Shown here piece by piece: positions 1 to 11,838 of a stretch of 64,000 nt of DNA (its first letter is position 1; each line of letters opens with the position of its first letter). The stretch lies in the NCBI GenBank assembly GCA_951230915.1, contig OX579637.1, positions 10,478,001-10,542,000 of the forward strand, given 5' to 3'. Origin of the DNA: Antitrichia curtipendula (Eukaryota; Streptophyta; Bryopsida; Hypnales; Leucodontaceae). The notes under the pieces are model-generated. The model ran no database searches and was not told where the DNA came from. It saw nothing but the letters and a program-made list of their open reading frames with translations. Position numbers and translations under genes: made by a program.

Positions 1-778
1 ATCCTAAAAGTTTTTTTTTTCAATAAGATGCTCGACCTACTCAAAAACCAAGAATATCCTAAACTTTCTACTATCAAACCCAAATGAGATGTATGAAGGC
101 TTTCTAGATAGTCAAAAATATAATCGATGGGAATAAAATACTATTAATTAGAATTCCAATCCCTTATGCTGCTTTAACTGCCCTTCGTCCATTGTTTTGA
201 TCTTATTTGGGCATAACTTCTGCCGCATAAAACCGAATGTGAAAGCAATTATATGACTACAAAGCTTATGACTACTAAACGCATTTGTCCCTTGAGGTAA
301 CAACGGTTCTTTAGGGGTTGAGCCCTTCATTCCAAGTGTTCCTACGGATTACAGTTATGTATGTTATTTCCGCAATTTTCATTCCCGCCATTGGATCAGA
401 AGTGAAGGCATTTTCATTACGTCATCTCCAAATAGTTTAAGAGTAAGATCCTACGGTTACATTTTCAATATGATCACCTTCTCAGTTTTGATCAAGGAAG
501 CACAGTTTCCTCGACAATGGCTACGGATTTTATGGTTACAATCACGTCAGTCTTTTATAATCACCACTTAAATCTAGGGTTATCGTTCAGGGCTTATATC
601 ATTAACAGTATCCAGTCTCTACCCAGCCTCTATAGGAGCACATTATCCATAATATCTATTGAGAAACGCAAATATATCAAAATAATAGGCTGCCAAACAA
701 GGATTTCCCGAGCAATACTTTTCACCAATAACTTGTATAACCAAAACATAAAAGGGAACAATGGATTTTAAAACTTAC
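1..778. other. AT-rich stretch without a recognisable gene
   Basis: Short open frames occur on both strands (for example 148-330 minus and 517-771 plus), but none shows a domain, compositional bias or splice context that supports coding. The stretch would contain the first intron and any further exons of the minus-strand exon at 779-1135, but I could not place an acceptor with confidence. Confidence 0.4.
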
Positions 779-1135
779 GTGACGAATTTGGTCCGACGCA
801 CTTCCTAGAAAACCGGATAATTGAGTCAATGATTCGAACTCCTCTTCTTCAGCACCATTGAATTGTCCTCTTTCATCTTCAGAGTGAACTAAGGAATCAT
901 ACTGTGATTCTATCAAATCGTTCTTGGAATTGTCATTCAACCTAGCACTCTCAATCTTGCCCCCCTCCACTTCGACTCCAGTACCCAACATCTTGAACGT
1001 AGCAGCCAAAGATGTTCCTCTCCCTTCTCCAAACCTGGTCTGATAACGTCTGGCCATTCTAGACCTCTGAAGTTGTTTCCTAGTGGAAAACCTGAGACCT
1101 CCCTTCCGTGTCTTTCTTTTTGACTCTTCTCGCAT
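779..1135 (-). CDS. Possible first exon of an unrecognised gene
   Basis: The frame opens with ATG at 1135 and runs 119 codons to a strong donor, GTAAGT, at 778-773 on the minus strand, so I end the exon at 779 rather than at the next stop (722). The predicted peptide starts very basic (RKTRKGG, then many Lys and Arg) and turns acidic (a Glu run near residue 97). This suggests a nuclear or nucleic-acid-binding tail, but no family is recognised. It is divergent from the transposase at 1606, with about 470 bp between the two starts, so it could be a second gene of the same element or an unrelated gene. Downstream exons were not found. Confidence 0.3.
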
Positions 1136-1605
1136 TACTCCCTTTCTATATGGCTACTCCCATTGACCCACATAACTACTTGCATCATTTGCTTATTGCT
1201 AGTCTCTCTATTTCTCTTTTTATAGTGCCATGTAACTGACTTCTTACTGACTAACTTATACTCACTAATTTAACTAGTACGCCGCCAATAACATTTTGGA
1301 AACTCTCAACGGATGCAATGCTTGACTGCATTTTGAATGTTCCTGCCATCTCACGTACATGGAATTTGAAATGTTACCAAATCTATGCTAGATTTCTGTA
1401 ACGACATTCTAAATACGCCTCTGACTACCGCCAACAGGACATCATTGTTTTAGATGTCATTATTGCGCTTCTATTCAAATCAAAATTCACCAAGATACTT
1501 AATCACCCTAAATCGCCATGTAACTCCTTCCTCAGTACTGTCATTTAATTCTTTTTAACGGCTACAGAGAATTTGACCTTCTACACAATTCTACTACCCT
1601 CGCGT

Positions 1606-4600
1606 ATGCTACATTCTCTACAAATTGACGCCTCCCAAAATAGAGCATCATCTTCCCAAACCAATACCCTGTACTCAATCATTAGGGCCATGGCTTTCAT
1701 TCACGGTATGGACCGCTCTGTTCCATTGTCACTGCCTGTGGGTGATGATGGTGTCGTATGGATCTCCGAGGCAATGCTCTCTCAGCGCTTTAGATTACTT
1801 CGAACATTCATGTGGTTAGAGCAGGAAGTTTATGATGCCCAAGGTGTAGAAGTAGTTTCAACAGTATTGCAAAAGAAAAGAGTTAAGGATAGAGAGCTAA
1901 CCTGGAGACTTCCGGCTGGGAAATTCAGAGTTCTGGGCTACCCAATGAATAGTCCCTCAATTTTTTCCCCAGAGTCTAGGAAGTCCACAATCCACACATC
2001 ATTCCCAGCTTCTGTCAAGCTTGAGGGCTCTGAGAATGACACCATTCTTTTGAGTGAGTCATCTGATGACGATGTCGTTCCTAGATATCGAGTCCCGGAG
2101 TATTCTTTTCTCTCTCCAATCAATGAAACCGTCGTAGAACCTGAAGAGAGCGAATTGCAGTCCCTCTCGAGCTTGCCCTCGCTAAATTCCCGACCGCCAT
2201 TACCTCGTTCTAAGGAAACCTCTTCCGTTCTTGAGTGCCTTAAGCAATTGCAAACTAGACCACGTGGGAAGAATGACCTGAAGTTCTTAAATCTAGATAC
2301 TCTACGTTGCGAAAAGGTCAAGTACCTACCACCGAAATTTAATGGGGATGTGCTTTTCGAGCTCCCTCCTCTTCCTTCTTCTACTTCTTCATCTATAGGT
2401 CGCCAAATGGAAGGCATGGATAAACGATTCGATGGACATGCATGGACCAAAACTTACACCACTAACATTGTGAATGATTTCGGTCTCACGTTTCGATCCT
2501 CTAGCTGTGTTGGTCACCTACAATGTAAGAACACCGCTTGCCCGAGGTTACGTCGCAGCGGCTCACATAACGAAACAGACTGGGAGGGTCTTTCGCCGCA
2601 CGTCTTTCCTTTTGGAGATATCCCTCCGCTGAACTCGACCCTAGTTTGCCGGATCTGTAAGTCTCCTCCATCTTGCCTTGAATCATGTCCATCTAGAATG
2701 TATTACATTGTCAACAAAACTGTTATTGGTAGGGCTTGCATCCATATTGGTACACACCAACATCCTATTGCTAAGGGCACTTGTCGTCAATCTGTTGAGA
2801 AAGTCATTGAGCTTGTATGTAACGAAGTCTCCAAAACCCCTATTGCAAAGAACTCCGCAATTGCTCTAGCTGCTAGTAAGGAATTCTTGTCAATTGAGAT
2901 CTTTGCGCTTGACCGGGAGGGCACGCCCGAACCGCTTTGTGGAGATTCCTTGGTCAGGGTTATGGAGAGGTTTAGGATTCTTAGTTCTCCAAACATCAGA
3001 AATGCTATCTCTTCCTTCCGACCGACTGCTAATGGGGGACCACTTGACAATATCATCAAACTGAAGTTGCAGAGTCCCTATGCATATATCCAAGACAGTG
3101 TCTTTCCAGGGCAAGGTCAAGAGAAGGTGTACCTGTTCAAAATGTCGGAAGAAGGCCCGGGCAGCGGTGTCGACCTCGTCAAACGTATGCAACCTGGTGG
3201 AGACCTCCAAAACTCTTGGATCATGTTTGACCATGTCAAACAAGTAAGGGGCTGGACTACAATGGCCGCCCATGTCTATGACACTGAGTACTGCCGTGTG
3301 ATGAGCATCGCCGTCTGTGACATGCAGAGCGAGGATGTCGAATCCTAGAAGTTGATGTGGCAGTCGTTGAACAAGTTGATGGCACGCCACGGAATCCCAA
3401 ACCCTAACTTCAAAGGCTTCATGGCGGACAGCGCCCAAGCAAATTGGAACGTTGTCCGTGTTGTCTATGGGAATGGCGACCCAACTGTAAAGATGGTGGA
3501 CAGAGAAAGATCTTGTTTGCTTCACTGGGTGACATCTTTGAACAGACACACCAATAAGCTCATCAAATCGGAGTTTCGAGAACAACATGTCCGCCTTTGC
3601 CGACAATACAAAGACGCCAAGACATTTGAAGAGGCGGAAGAACTTTACCTTGGCATCAAAGGTTGGTGGCTCTCATCGCGTGCGGCCTCTGAGGATGCAG
3701 TGCGTGAATTGGACGACTGGTTGGGTTTCTGGCACTTCCGTTATTGCCAGTGGGGAGGCTTCATGGACATGGTATAACCCTAAACCCTTTAACCCTAATT
3801 TGTAACTCTGCTTTCCTTGCTACAGCTATACTTGTTAAGCCTAACTCTAAACGACTCATCTTCTTTCATTTCCAGCACTATTGTACTAAAGCCTTGAATG
3901 TGTGCCGTGTAATACAAAAATTGGACAAAGAGCAATTGGCGGAAATGCCATCGTGCAATCTTGCGGAGATAATGCACAACAAGTGGTTGCAAATGTCGGG
4001 CAACCGGGGGACTTGCCTCTATGTAGCTACGACGGACGACATGATGCGTGCCATGATGCAATCTACCAATTATTGGGCGTTCTTTCAAGGTCACGCATCT
4101 GGCACTGGGCCCCACCTCAATGAGCTTCGTCTTCGGGCTGCCAGAAGGTCGAACGACCCAGTAAAGATTGCTGCCGCAATTAGCATGCTTCTTGGGGCAA
4201 ATAGATTCACCACTAGGGTTCCCCACTTGGAAGGGGAAGAGGTCTTTGGATCAAGCAAACGAAAGTTAGATTTGCCACCCGGATCAGAAGAGGACTCCCA
4301 CCGCCATGACAAAGTTAATTTCTCCCATCCCCGTGTTCAAACCCGTTCAACGCGAGCTCGAACTGACGCTGGGATTTCGAACGTCATCGCCACTCCTACT
4401 GAATCTATACCATCCTATCTTCCGCATGCTACTTCTATTCTTGAGACAGAGTGCAATCCATTGCAATGGCACATTGCACGTTGCAAGAAGGTGGGAAAGA
4501 AATGTCACAGCGTTCAAGTGGGGCAGAAGAAAAAATGTGGTGCACTTGTCTGCAAGGATAAGAAGAATGGTACTCCTGCTCCAACTTATAACGGTCGCAT

Positions 4601-5306
4601 GACCGAGTATGGAAGTAGGGCAATCATCATTTTTGATTTTTGGTTTTGCCCCGATGATATCTTGCGATGTGTTCACGGATCCAAACTTAGGTGGGTGTAT
4701 GACTAGCCCGTTCTTCCAACGATTTGGCCTGTTGCTCGTGGCACCCATTTGACAAAGGGTGAGATCCTCATTCTGGAAGAGGAAGGCTTTCAACTACAAA
4801 CGAAAGACTTCGACATGTCTCTCCGGCGCCTCTTCCATAACTCATCTACATCAGCTATTGTTGACATTGTGAGTCCAAGGCCGTCAGACGGTGCTTCACA
4901 TCCTACCAAGCGATATGGCAGGACCATCAAGCGCTCTGAAAGTGCCCCTACTGTAGACCATCGCAACAAGTGGAAAACAGCCCAAAATGTCAAGGCTACT
5001 GTGAAGAACGTGACGCTTATTCCATATCCTGGTTATGGTAGAATCATTACCAAGGATTCAGGTATATATCCCAAACAGAAGACATATATTGTTGCTTTAT
5101 GTGACTTTCTGTCTTGCACGTGCGAGGATTTTGTTACAATGAGCATTGGAGCCTTGGGCAAACAAAAAGCATGGATGAACTGCAAACACTTGTATTATGT
5201 CTACCGATTCTTGTGCAAGGCAAACTCTGAAGACGACAAGTACATACATGCACCAAGTCTTAGCTTTGATGAAGTACAAACCCTACTCCGCCATAGTAAT
5301 CTCTAA
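1606..5306 (+). pseudogene. MULE-like transposase gene with GCM/WRKY-type zinc region and SWIM zinc finger
   Basis: Two long frames join through a clean intron, 3772-3875 (ATG|GT..CAG|CAC, phase 0 on both sides). The product has a Cys/His-rich region near residues 310-410 (GHLQCKNTACP, later HIGTHQHP) resembling GCM/WRKY-type DNA-binding folds. Next comes a DDE-like core (FDHV, then FMADSAQANW after the first stop), and at the C-terminus a CxC..CxH SWIM finger (SCTCED..NCKH, about 5116-5190). This order is known from MULE transposases. In-frame TAGs at 3346-3348 and 4704-4706 interrupt the frame, with clear coding on both sides. The first ATG is at 1606; the ATG at 1690 has a better context (GCCATGG). 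Probably a dead autonomous element or a recently inactivated gene. I could not find its terminal inverted repeats. Confidence 0.7.
3772..3875 (+). other. Intron of the MULE-like gene, containing telomere-like CCCTAAA units
   Basis: The intron starts GTATAA and ends TTTCCAG, and exon frames match at phase 0. Just inside the donor lie CCCTAAACCC and AACCCTAA, a short plant telomere-like stretch (about 3777-3800). Confidence 0.7.
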
Positions 5307-5392
5307 GTTTTTTCTTTCTTGGTCATAATAGTCCTAGCATGTTATTGCCCCTTTTTTTTTGTTTATGTCTAGAATTTCTCAAAAATTTGTAG

Positions 5393-5456
5393 GGCCAGAA
5401 GGCCTCCTCGACACTGAGGAGGCCTTTTGGCCTTCACAATGAATTTGTGAAGGCCA
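5393..5456. repeat. Two overlapping perfect hairpins downstream of the transposase
   Basis: Arm 5393-5409 pairs with 5416-5432 around a 6-nt loop (11 perfect inner pairs, AAGGCCTCCTC). Arm 5428-5439 pairs with 5445-5456 (TTGTGAAGGCCA) around a 5-nt loop. They share the GGCC block 5428-5432, so only one can fold fully at a time. It sits about 90 bp after the transposase stop and could be part of its 3' end or a terminal fold of the element. Confidence 0.6.
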
Positions 5457-6213
5457 TTGTTTTTGTTATTTTTTTGGTAAAATTTTATTAGGGCATAAAT
5501 AATGTATTTTGGGACATAGAATCCTATTTTTTCCATTCATGGAAAAGAGAAAAATACAAAAAAAGTATATATATTCCCCCAGATAATGAGCCTAAACTGC
5601 TCTTTGGTAAAGAAGAATGTTTTATCCATTCTTTTAAATCTTATAGGTCACTCATCCATCTTATGCCCCAAAATGTAGATTTTTCAGTGTAATATCTAAT
5701 TGGTTCTTTTCACCCAAGGTTCACTTTTTGTACCCACTGAAGTTCATGTGGTTCATTGAGTTGTTTTTGCAACAATGGAGGAAATTCTTTCTCCATACCC
5801 AAAACGTCGTATATCTCAAAAGTCTGTACATCCACAAAATATAGCATCCAAAATTGTTCATCATCCAAAATTGTTCATCCAATCCACAAAACAATTTTTT
5901 TTTTAATAAAATTTAAAAAAAAATTTAATAAAAAAGAAAAAAAAATTTTAATCTTCTCCAAAATTATAATATTTTAGGTCAATTTTGACCTCACTGCTCA
6001 CCGCTCACTGCTCACCGCTCACCGCTCGCATTCTAGCGTCATTGAGTATTATACGGAGGCTTGGGTTGTGTGTTTGTGTGTTTGTGAGGTGTGAGGAGGA
6101 ATTGGGAAGGAGGAATCCGGATTCATATTGTTTGGGTTTAGTGTGTGAAGGAGGATTTGTAACGGAGTTAGATCGGATCTGGAGGACTTTTGCATTAGAA
6201 TCTTTATAATACT
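5457..6213. other. AT-rich non-coding stretch with a 7-bp tandem repeat
   Basis: Mostly A/T runs. At about 5991-6025 there are five tandem copies of the 7-mer TCACYGC. The frame 5985-6209 begins inside this repeat and has no recognisable features. Confidence 0.4.
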
Positions 6214-6219
6214 AGAACG

Positions 6220-7118
6220 TTAATCCAATTGGAGTGGTGCGGGTGAGGTTCCGAGATTGAGAGTGGTCCCGTGTGGAGTTAAGTGGCCGCTAGGGGGAAA
6301 ACCTCCACTTACTGGAAGATCTACCAACTGCAGAGATAGTCTAGTTCCTAATAGATTTCTTCCTCTGCTGAATCTAGATAGTGTGCATCTGTCATTGTAG
6401 TGGATATAAGTGACCGGATTTTGCGTGACCTGCTTTTCGGAAAGGCCATCCAAAAAGTCGTGAGGAGACGGAAACCCACTTTGTCGCAACATTGAGATCT
6501 GTTGGTTGTTGTTGCATGCGTCGTTAGCGTGTAAGTATCTTTAACACAAAAATGTGGTAAGATGACACGAGTTATCGTCCTAGGGAATTCTAATATGTTG
6601 CTGTAAGTTTCGGGTATCCGGTTCACTTCCCAAACACCCCAAGCAATCCGTTCAACCTATTGCTTCTCTTTCGGAAACTAGTGTTATCCCAATTTTAGTC
6701 CGGACCCGTCTTCTTCTGGAATCCGGTTCCAGCATTCTAAGTACTGGTTTTAGATACCTTTGTTTTACCCTCAGGGGGTCCGCTATTGATCTTTTCGAGA
6801 GATAGGGACTTCACCACTCTTGATTCTCACTCTCTCTATTCTTAACAAACGAAATAAAATCCAACACCAAAGAATTATACTGTAATAGCAATGGAAGAAA
6901 TCCATACCCTCACAACCTTCCAGATGACTTATCCAGAAAGTAGGTCACACAAGGCCATGTTCGGTCCTCCTTTCTACAACGATGGATCAAGACTTTCAGG
7001 AACTAAGTGCTAACGTCCTAGCTGTCGACTGTTCCAGAGGTTGGCAGACCTTCTGATGGCTGAATATCTTCCTCTGGCCGTTGCTTATCTTTGTACAGAA
7101 TCCTCCAAGGCCTTATTC
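6220..7118. repeat. Foldback copy of a dispersed repeat also present at 56290-56910
   Basis: The right part (about 6529-7110) runs in the same direction as 56290-56900: both contain GTGTAAG..CTTTAACACA, then TGTGG..AGATGACACG, TATGTTGCTRTAA and CAGGGGGTCCGCT. The left part (about 6220-6510) matches the reverse complement of 56630-56910 (GTGAGGAGACGGAAACC, GTGACCTGCTTT). Left and right parts are therefore diverged inverted copies around 6510-6530. The unit looks like an LTR or terminal region of a retroelement, but no LTR ends were proven. The right arm is cut by the CACTA element at 7119. Confidence 0.6.
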
Positions 7119-8384
7119 CACTATAAGAAAACGCAGGGAAAAAAAATGTCAAAATTGACGTTTTTTTTTACGCGGTGACGTCAACTGTGATGTGCTAAAA
7201 AATCCGTCAAAATGTACAAGCCAAAAACACGGCCATGAACATGGGCTTGACGCCGCGTCAAACCAAAAAACGCGTTTTTAGAAACGCGTCAAACTTGACG
7301 TCAAAATTTTAGCATGGGCATGCCATGTCAGCGGATAGCGACACGTAGGATCACTTTTCATCCATGAAGTGTCCTCTGACATGGACCCCTCGGAAATCTG
7401 ACGTGGACTCGGAAGAAAAGTGACATGGCATGCCACGTCAGCATAATTTCAAAACATTTAAAATTTTTGACTATGTTTTTTGAAACATCGATTTTGACAT
7501 CGTTTTTGATGTTTTTTTGGACATCAACTAGAACAGCCTGTAGCAAAGTGAATTGACAATAATTAATTAAAATTATTTAAAATTAAAATGAACAAACAAA
7601 ATTATTGAATTCAATAAGAGAAAAAAAACTTACCCATTTACTTTAAGATGGCCGAATGAATGAATTACTTCATTGAATGTGAAAATGAAGGGTGGAGAAG
7701 ATTTATTTATACTTAAATCCATGGTTGTCTAAGGTGTGACAAAAGATATGGGATAATTTGAACAAGGAACTTGACTTTGGATGTTGTTTTTGACATACTG
7801 ACGTTGTATTTGACATTTTCCTAACGTTGTTTTTGACATTTTGCAAGGATGTTGTTGTTGATGTCATGTTGACGTTGTTTTTGACATTCTGCAATGATGA
7901 CACTTCTTTTTTACTTATCCCATATAGTTTGTCAATCCTCCTACCACCCCATTAGTATAAAAAACTCCTTTTCTTCATCCATTGTGCACATCCATCCACT
8001 TCTTTTTTTTCAAAATTTGCCACGTGGTTGCCTTTTTCTTAAATTTTTTTAAATTTGGTCAACATTTTAGCATTGACCATATTAATTTCACTAATTCATC
8101 CATAGCCAAAAAATTTGTTTGCTGACATGGCAATCTTTGTTTTTTTTGACGTCACAAAAAACAGACCTAATGTTATTTTAGACATAATTTTGAGCAACGC
8201 ATCGGAATTGACATTCATCTGGATGTTGTTTTTTGTAACTGTGTCACAATGAACGTCACGCAAAAACGCGCATTTTTTCTCGTGTTTTTTGAAAACAAGT
8301 GGACGTAAAAAAAAACGCGTTGACGTCACAAAAAACATCACGCGTTAAAGGAAAACATAGGAAAAAATGCGGTTTCTTATAGTG
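7119..8384. mobile_element. Non-autonomous CACTA-superfamily element with TTC target duplication
   Basis: The left end reads CACTATAAGAAAACGC and the right end, reversed, CACTATAAGAAACCGC: 15 of 16 positions agree. Both ends are flanked by TTC (7116-7118 and 8385-8387), the 3-bp duplication typical of CACTA (En/Spm) elements. The 1266-bp interior has no transposase frame. It is full of TGACGT/GACGTCA words and repeated phrases such as GTTGTTTTTGACAT in both orientations, which look like the subterminal repeats to which CACTA transposases bind. It depends on an autonomous relative elsewhere. It inserted into the dispersed repeat to its left. Confidence 0.85.
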
Positions 8385-8387
8385 TTC

Positions 8388-8465
8388 ATTAAAATGAGAC
8401 AAGTTCGGGTCTCATTTTAATACATTCTATATTTAGAGTACAATTAGTGTTCATTAAAATGAGAC
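8388..8465. repeat. Short inverted and direct repeat beside the CACTA element
   Basis: ATTAAAATGAGAC (8388-8400) is inverted at 8409-8421, and the phrase GTGTTCATTAAAATGAGAC occurs at 8382-8400 and again at 8447-8465. The second copy includes the same GTGTTC as the CACTA right edge, so a local duplication at the insertion site is possible. Confidence 0.5.
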
Positions 8466-8918
8466 TCTTCAATAAATTGATACTCACATAAAATAAATTG
8501 TGATTTAATACATTTCCATAGTTCTAAAAAAAAAAACTACATCCCTCAACAAACATTCTATTTATTTTTATTTCGTAATAGATATAGAAATAAAAGAGAC
8601 TAAAAAGTTATGAAGTGAAGCATTTCATTAAACTAAAACTGGCTTGTGCCAAATCCTTACTCTAAATGATTGTAATATGACACTTTCCATCACAAAACTT
8701 TTACAAGATAAAAGTAGGGAAACATATGTAAATGCTCTACATGAAAATGCAAAGAGAAGGTGAACAAATACTATTAATAGAAATCAAGTATGTTACATCA
8801 TCGCTACATTATGATAAAAACAATACAACATACAACTGCAAACAACTCAAAATACCTAAATGCAAAAGCATATAGAATCAAAGATCTAAAAATAATACTC
8901 TTCTAATACAACTACAAA
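8422..8918. other. AT-rich spacer, probably 3' region of the minus-strand gene
   Basis: No open frame of note; poly-A/T runs. It follows the acidic C-terminal end of the DUF7869-like gene and could contain its 3' untranslated region. Confidence 0.4.
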
Positions 8919-11777
8919 CTACTCTTCCTCTTCATCCAAGACGTCATCGTTATTGCAATTCGGCATAAAGATCGCCACTGATGATTTGATGATGTTCATT
9001 TGTGCCTTCAGAGTAGTAACTCTCGAAATCACTTGAGGAACATCGTCGACCACTTTCTTTCCACGTGGCTTGAATGCCGTCATGATATAGTCCGTGTTTG
9101 ACCAACAAGGAGGGATTATACGATCCATACATCACACATTCCCTGCTTTTGTGTCCCACCCAGCATACGTATCCAAGTCAATGAAACAACCTGATGTAGG
9201 TGTCCAGTACTGAATTTGGATCAAATGCATATGTCCCGGATTCGGATTCGGATTTGTAAGTGCTCTAGCAAGCCAGAAGGGCTTTGGGTCATCATCAGCG
9301 GGTCGCACAATGACAAAATATCCCGCAAACAAATCCTTATCAATACGAAATGAAGGTCTCGGACGGTCGTGCCTATGCCCAACAAAAGGTTTGTCCTGAG
9401 CAAATTCTTCTCGCACTGTACCATCTTCTCGCATTCGGTCCTCTGGTTCTTCGGTGATCCTAGAAGCCGGCCAAAATCCATCTTTCAACGTCTCACGAAC
9501 CACTAGAGGTTCATCTAAAGCCGCCCTCACACCCTTCCAATACTCTTTTATGGAACCATTTAGAAGCATGAACTCTCCAGACTCTTCGTTATTTGCCATT
9601 CTGCTCCAGTGTGAAATAAAACCATCCAAATCCTTTTTGATTTCACCTACTGCCCGCATTTGTTGTGGAGCCAAAGGTGTTGGACTTCCACTTGGCACTT
9701 TGGAACGACCGTCTTCTATCTCAGACCACAACCGAATCCCTCTACCGTGCTCTGGCAACCAGTCCTTGTCCGTACACAAATTCTTGTACTCCATCAAAGG
9801 CCATCCACTTGAATCCATGTAAAATTTGAACTGTTGGGGCGCAGAATGACCTTCCAAGAAGTCTCCACCTGTACCCAAGTACCCCTGCACAAATAGCTTA
9901 AAATTAGGAACTTCCTCGATGAAGTGAGGAATGACGGGATGACTTTCACAATCCATGAAGGATTTCATAAGCCTAGGAAGTGTTTCGTAGTCTTTCATCT
10001 TCAACATTGTGCTCCATTGACCAAAGAGAGCGTCGATATCTTCATGAGTATGCCCAACAATGAGGAAGTTGATGTATATCTCACGAAAAATGCCTTTGAA
10101 CACAAGTAAAAAACAAAAAGCAAAAACCCATCGGTTCTTGTTGTCCCCGGATGCATTGTCTAGCTGTAAAGTCAATATAGGCGGCAAAGGACAATGAGCT
10201 ATTGGTTCCTGTGGAGGAGGAAGAAGGGAGTCTAAACATATATTTGAGCCTTCCAATACCGCCTGGGATAAAGGAGATTGGTTGTCCTCCGTAGAAAACA
10301 GAATGCGGGATGAATTCTTCGGAACTCCTTCAAGATCACACAACAACCTTGCAATAGATCCAACGGTATGCTTTGAGTCTGTAGGAAAAATCTCCAGCCC
10401 ATAGTGCGCATATCGAATGTCGCCATGACCATGAACAATCATGCCGGTGACAGCAACTGGCAATTTCATGTATGAATCCATTGCCTTGGTCTTGTGAGAG
10501 AAGTGCGGAGAAGCAGTCTTCGAGTGGATGATGCACAACATTTTTTCAGGGAACTCTTCCGACACATATCGATTTGAATAGTACAATACTCTATGGGTCT
10601 TTTGTCTACAAAGATGGGTGTTCAAAATTCTGTCCCACTTGCCCTGTGCTGTAGACAACAGAGTGCAAGCATTCCTCAACTGCTTGTAAGTATCGCATAG
10701 ACCACACCTTGCAAAAGTGTCCCCACGAGCCTTTGCAGAATATTCAGGAAAAGAAGCACGTCGAATGCCACTCAACCCACTAGAAGAAATTGGCGGCAAA
10801 TTGAACTTGGCATTGGCTTCATTGATTTTTGGTAGTTGGTCACTCCAACAAAACGCAGAGGACAAAACCATTGCGGGCACTTTCTCTCCTGAAGCTAATG
10901 TTCTTGTTTTGTGCGGCATTTTGTCTGCTTGCCCTACAACCAAGGCCCGAAGTGTGGCGGTGGCTTGCACAATCTGTGTGCGTGGCTTATTAGACCCCAA
11001 ATTCCCATGCGACTCTGCTACCTTCCCATCATTGGCCATGCGCTTGAACCTGTAGAAGGTCGCTTTTGATATCCCGTGGATGTTCCACCAGACAAGGAGG
11101 CAAACATCAATACTCTTCAATGTTATCCATTCCTTTCCTGTCTGGTCTTTGTACTTTTGCCTATGCGCTTCAAGAAGGCATCGCTTGCAGACATATACTC
11201 TTCCAGTTACATGCAATTCAGAACAAATCGCCTGAATTTCGCTACAGGAAAAATGCTGTAAGCAGTTCTTATAGCAACAAGACACAATGGACACTCCAAT
11301 AATCGATTGGGTAGTGAGAAGGGTTTCTTTTTTAGGAGGTAGATCAAGCTCCCTCCTCTCTCGAGAACTCTCATAAGAGCACACTCCCACACGTGCACGA
11401 CGGTTCAAAGCATTCACAGCAGTGTTGTACAAATCTGTTTGTTGATGATCATAGAGGCTAACACCGTTTAAAAATACTCGCGCAATGTGCCAAGAATGCA
11501 TCGACCACATCCAACCTGATGGAACCTCCATCTCACATAGAGATTCTGCAATTTGAACAGCGACTCGATCGTCACCAAGGGGCTTCCCGTCAATGTCGAT
11601 GACGAGATTGGCATCAACGCTACGACAGATTCCCTTCGCGACGTCATCTCCAGCTTCGTTACGCAAAGTAACAGCTTTTGTGTTCCAAGACAAACGAGGG
11701 ATGCCATCACAGTCAGCGACATCCGGGGCCAAAATTGGAATAGGGATAGCAAAATTGTCGGGACCATGGATGTCCAT
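8919..11777 (-). pseudogene. DUF7869-like transposase-related gene, one in-frame TGA
   Basis: I start at ATG 11777, one base after a good acceptor (TTGTAATTGTAG at 11790-11779), so upstream exons are likely non-coding or missing. The 881-codon frame ends in TGA at 9134-9132. The same frame then continues for another 70 codons to an acidic tail (DVLDEEEE) at 8919, so the TGA probably replaced CGA. Visible parts are Cys-rich pairs (CYKNC..C, VCKRC) near residues 165-200, a helix-turn-helix-like stretch (GISKATFYRF), a CGLC pair, and in the middle LQLDNASGDNKNRW followed by GHTHEDIDALFG. The last two are hallmarks I associate with DUF7869 proteins, thought to have an RNase H-like, transposase-related core. 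Function is unproven. The family name is from recalled motifs, not a search. Confidence 0.6.
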
Positions 11778-11838
11778 CCTACAATTACAAAAACAAGCAC
11801 AAGTCATGGGAAGCCAAGGTATAATGACGACTTCATGG

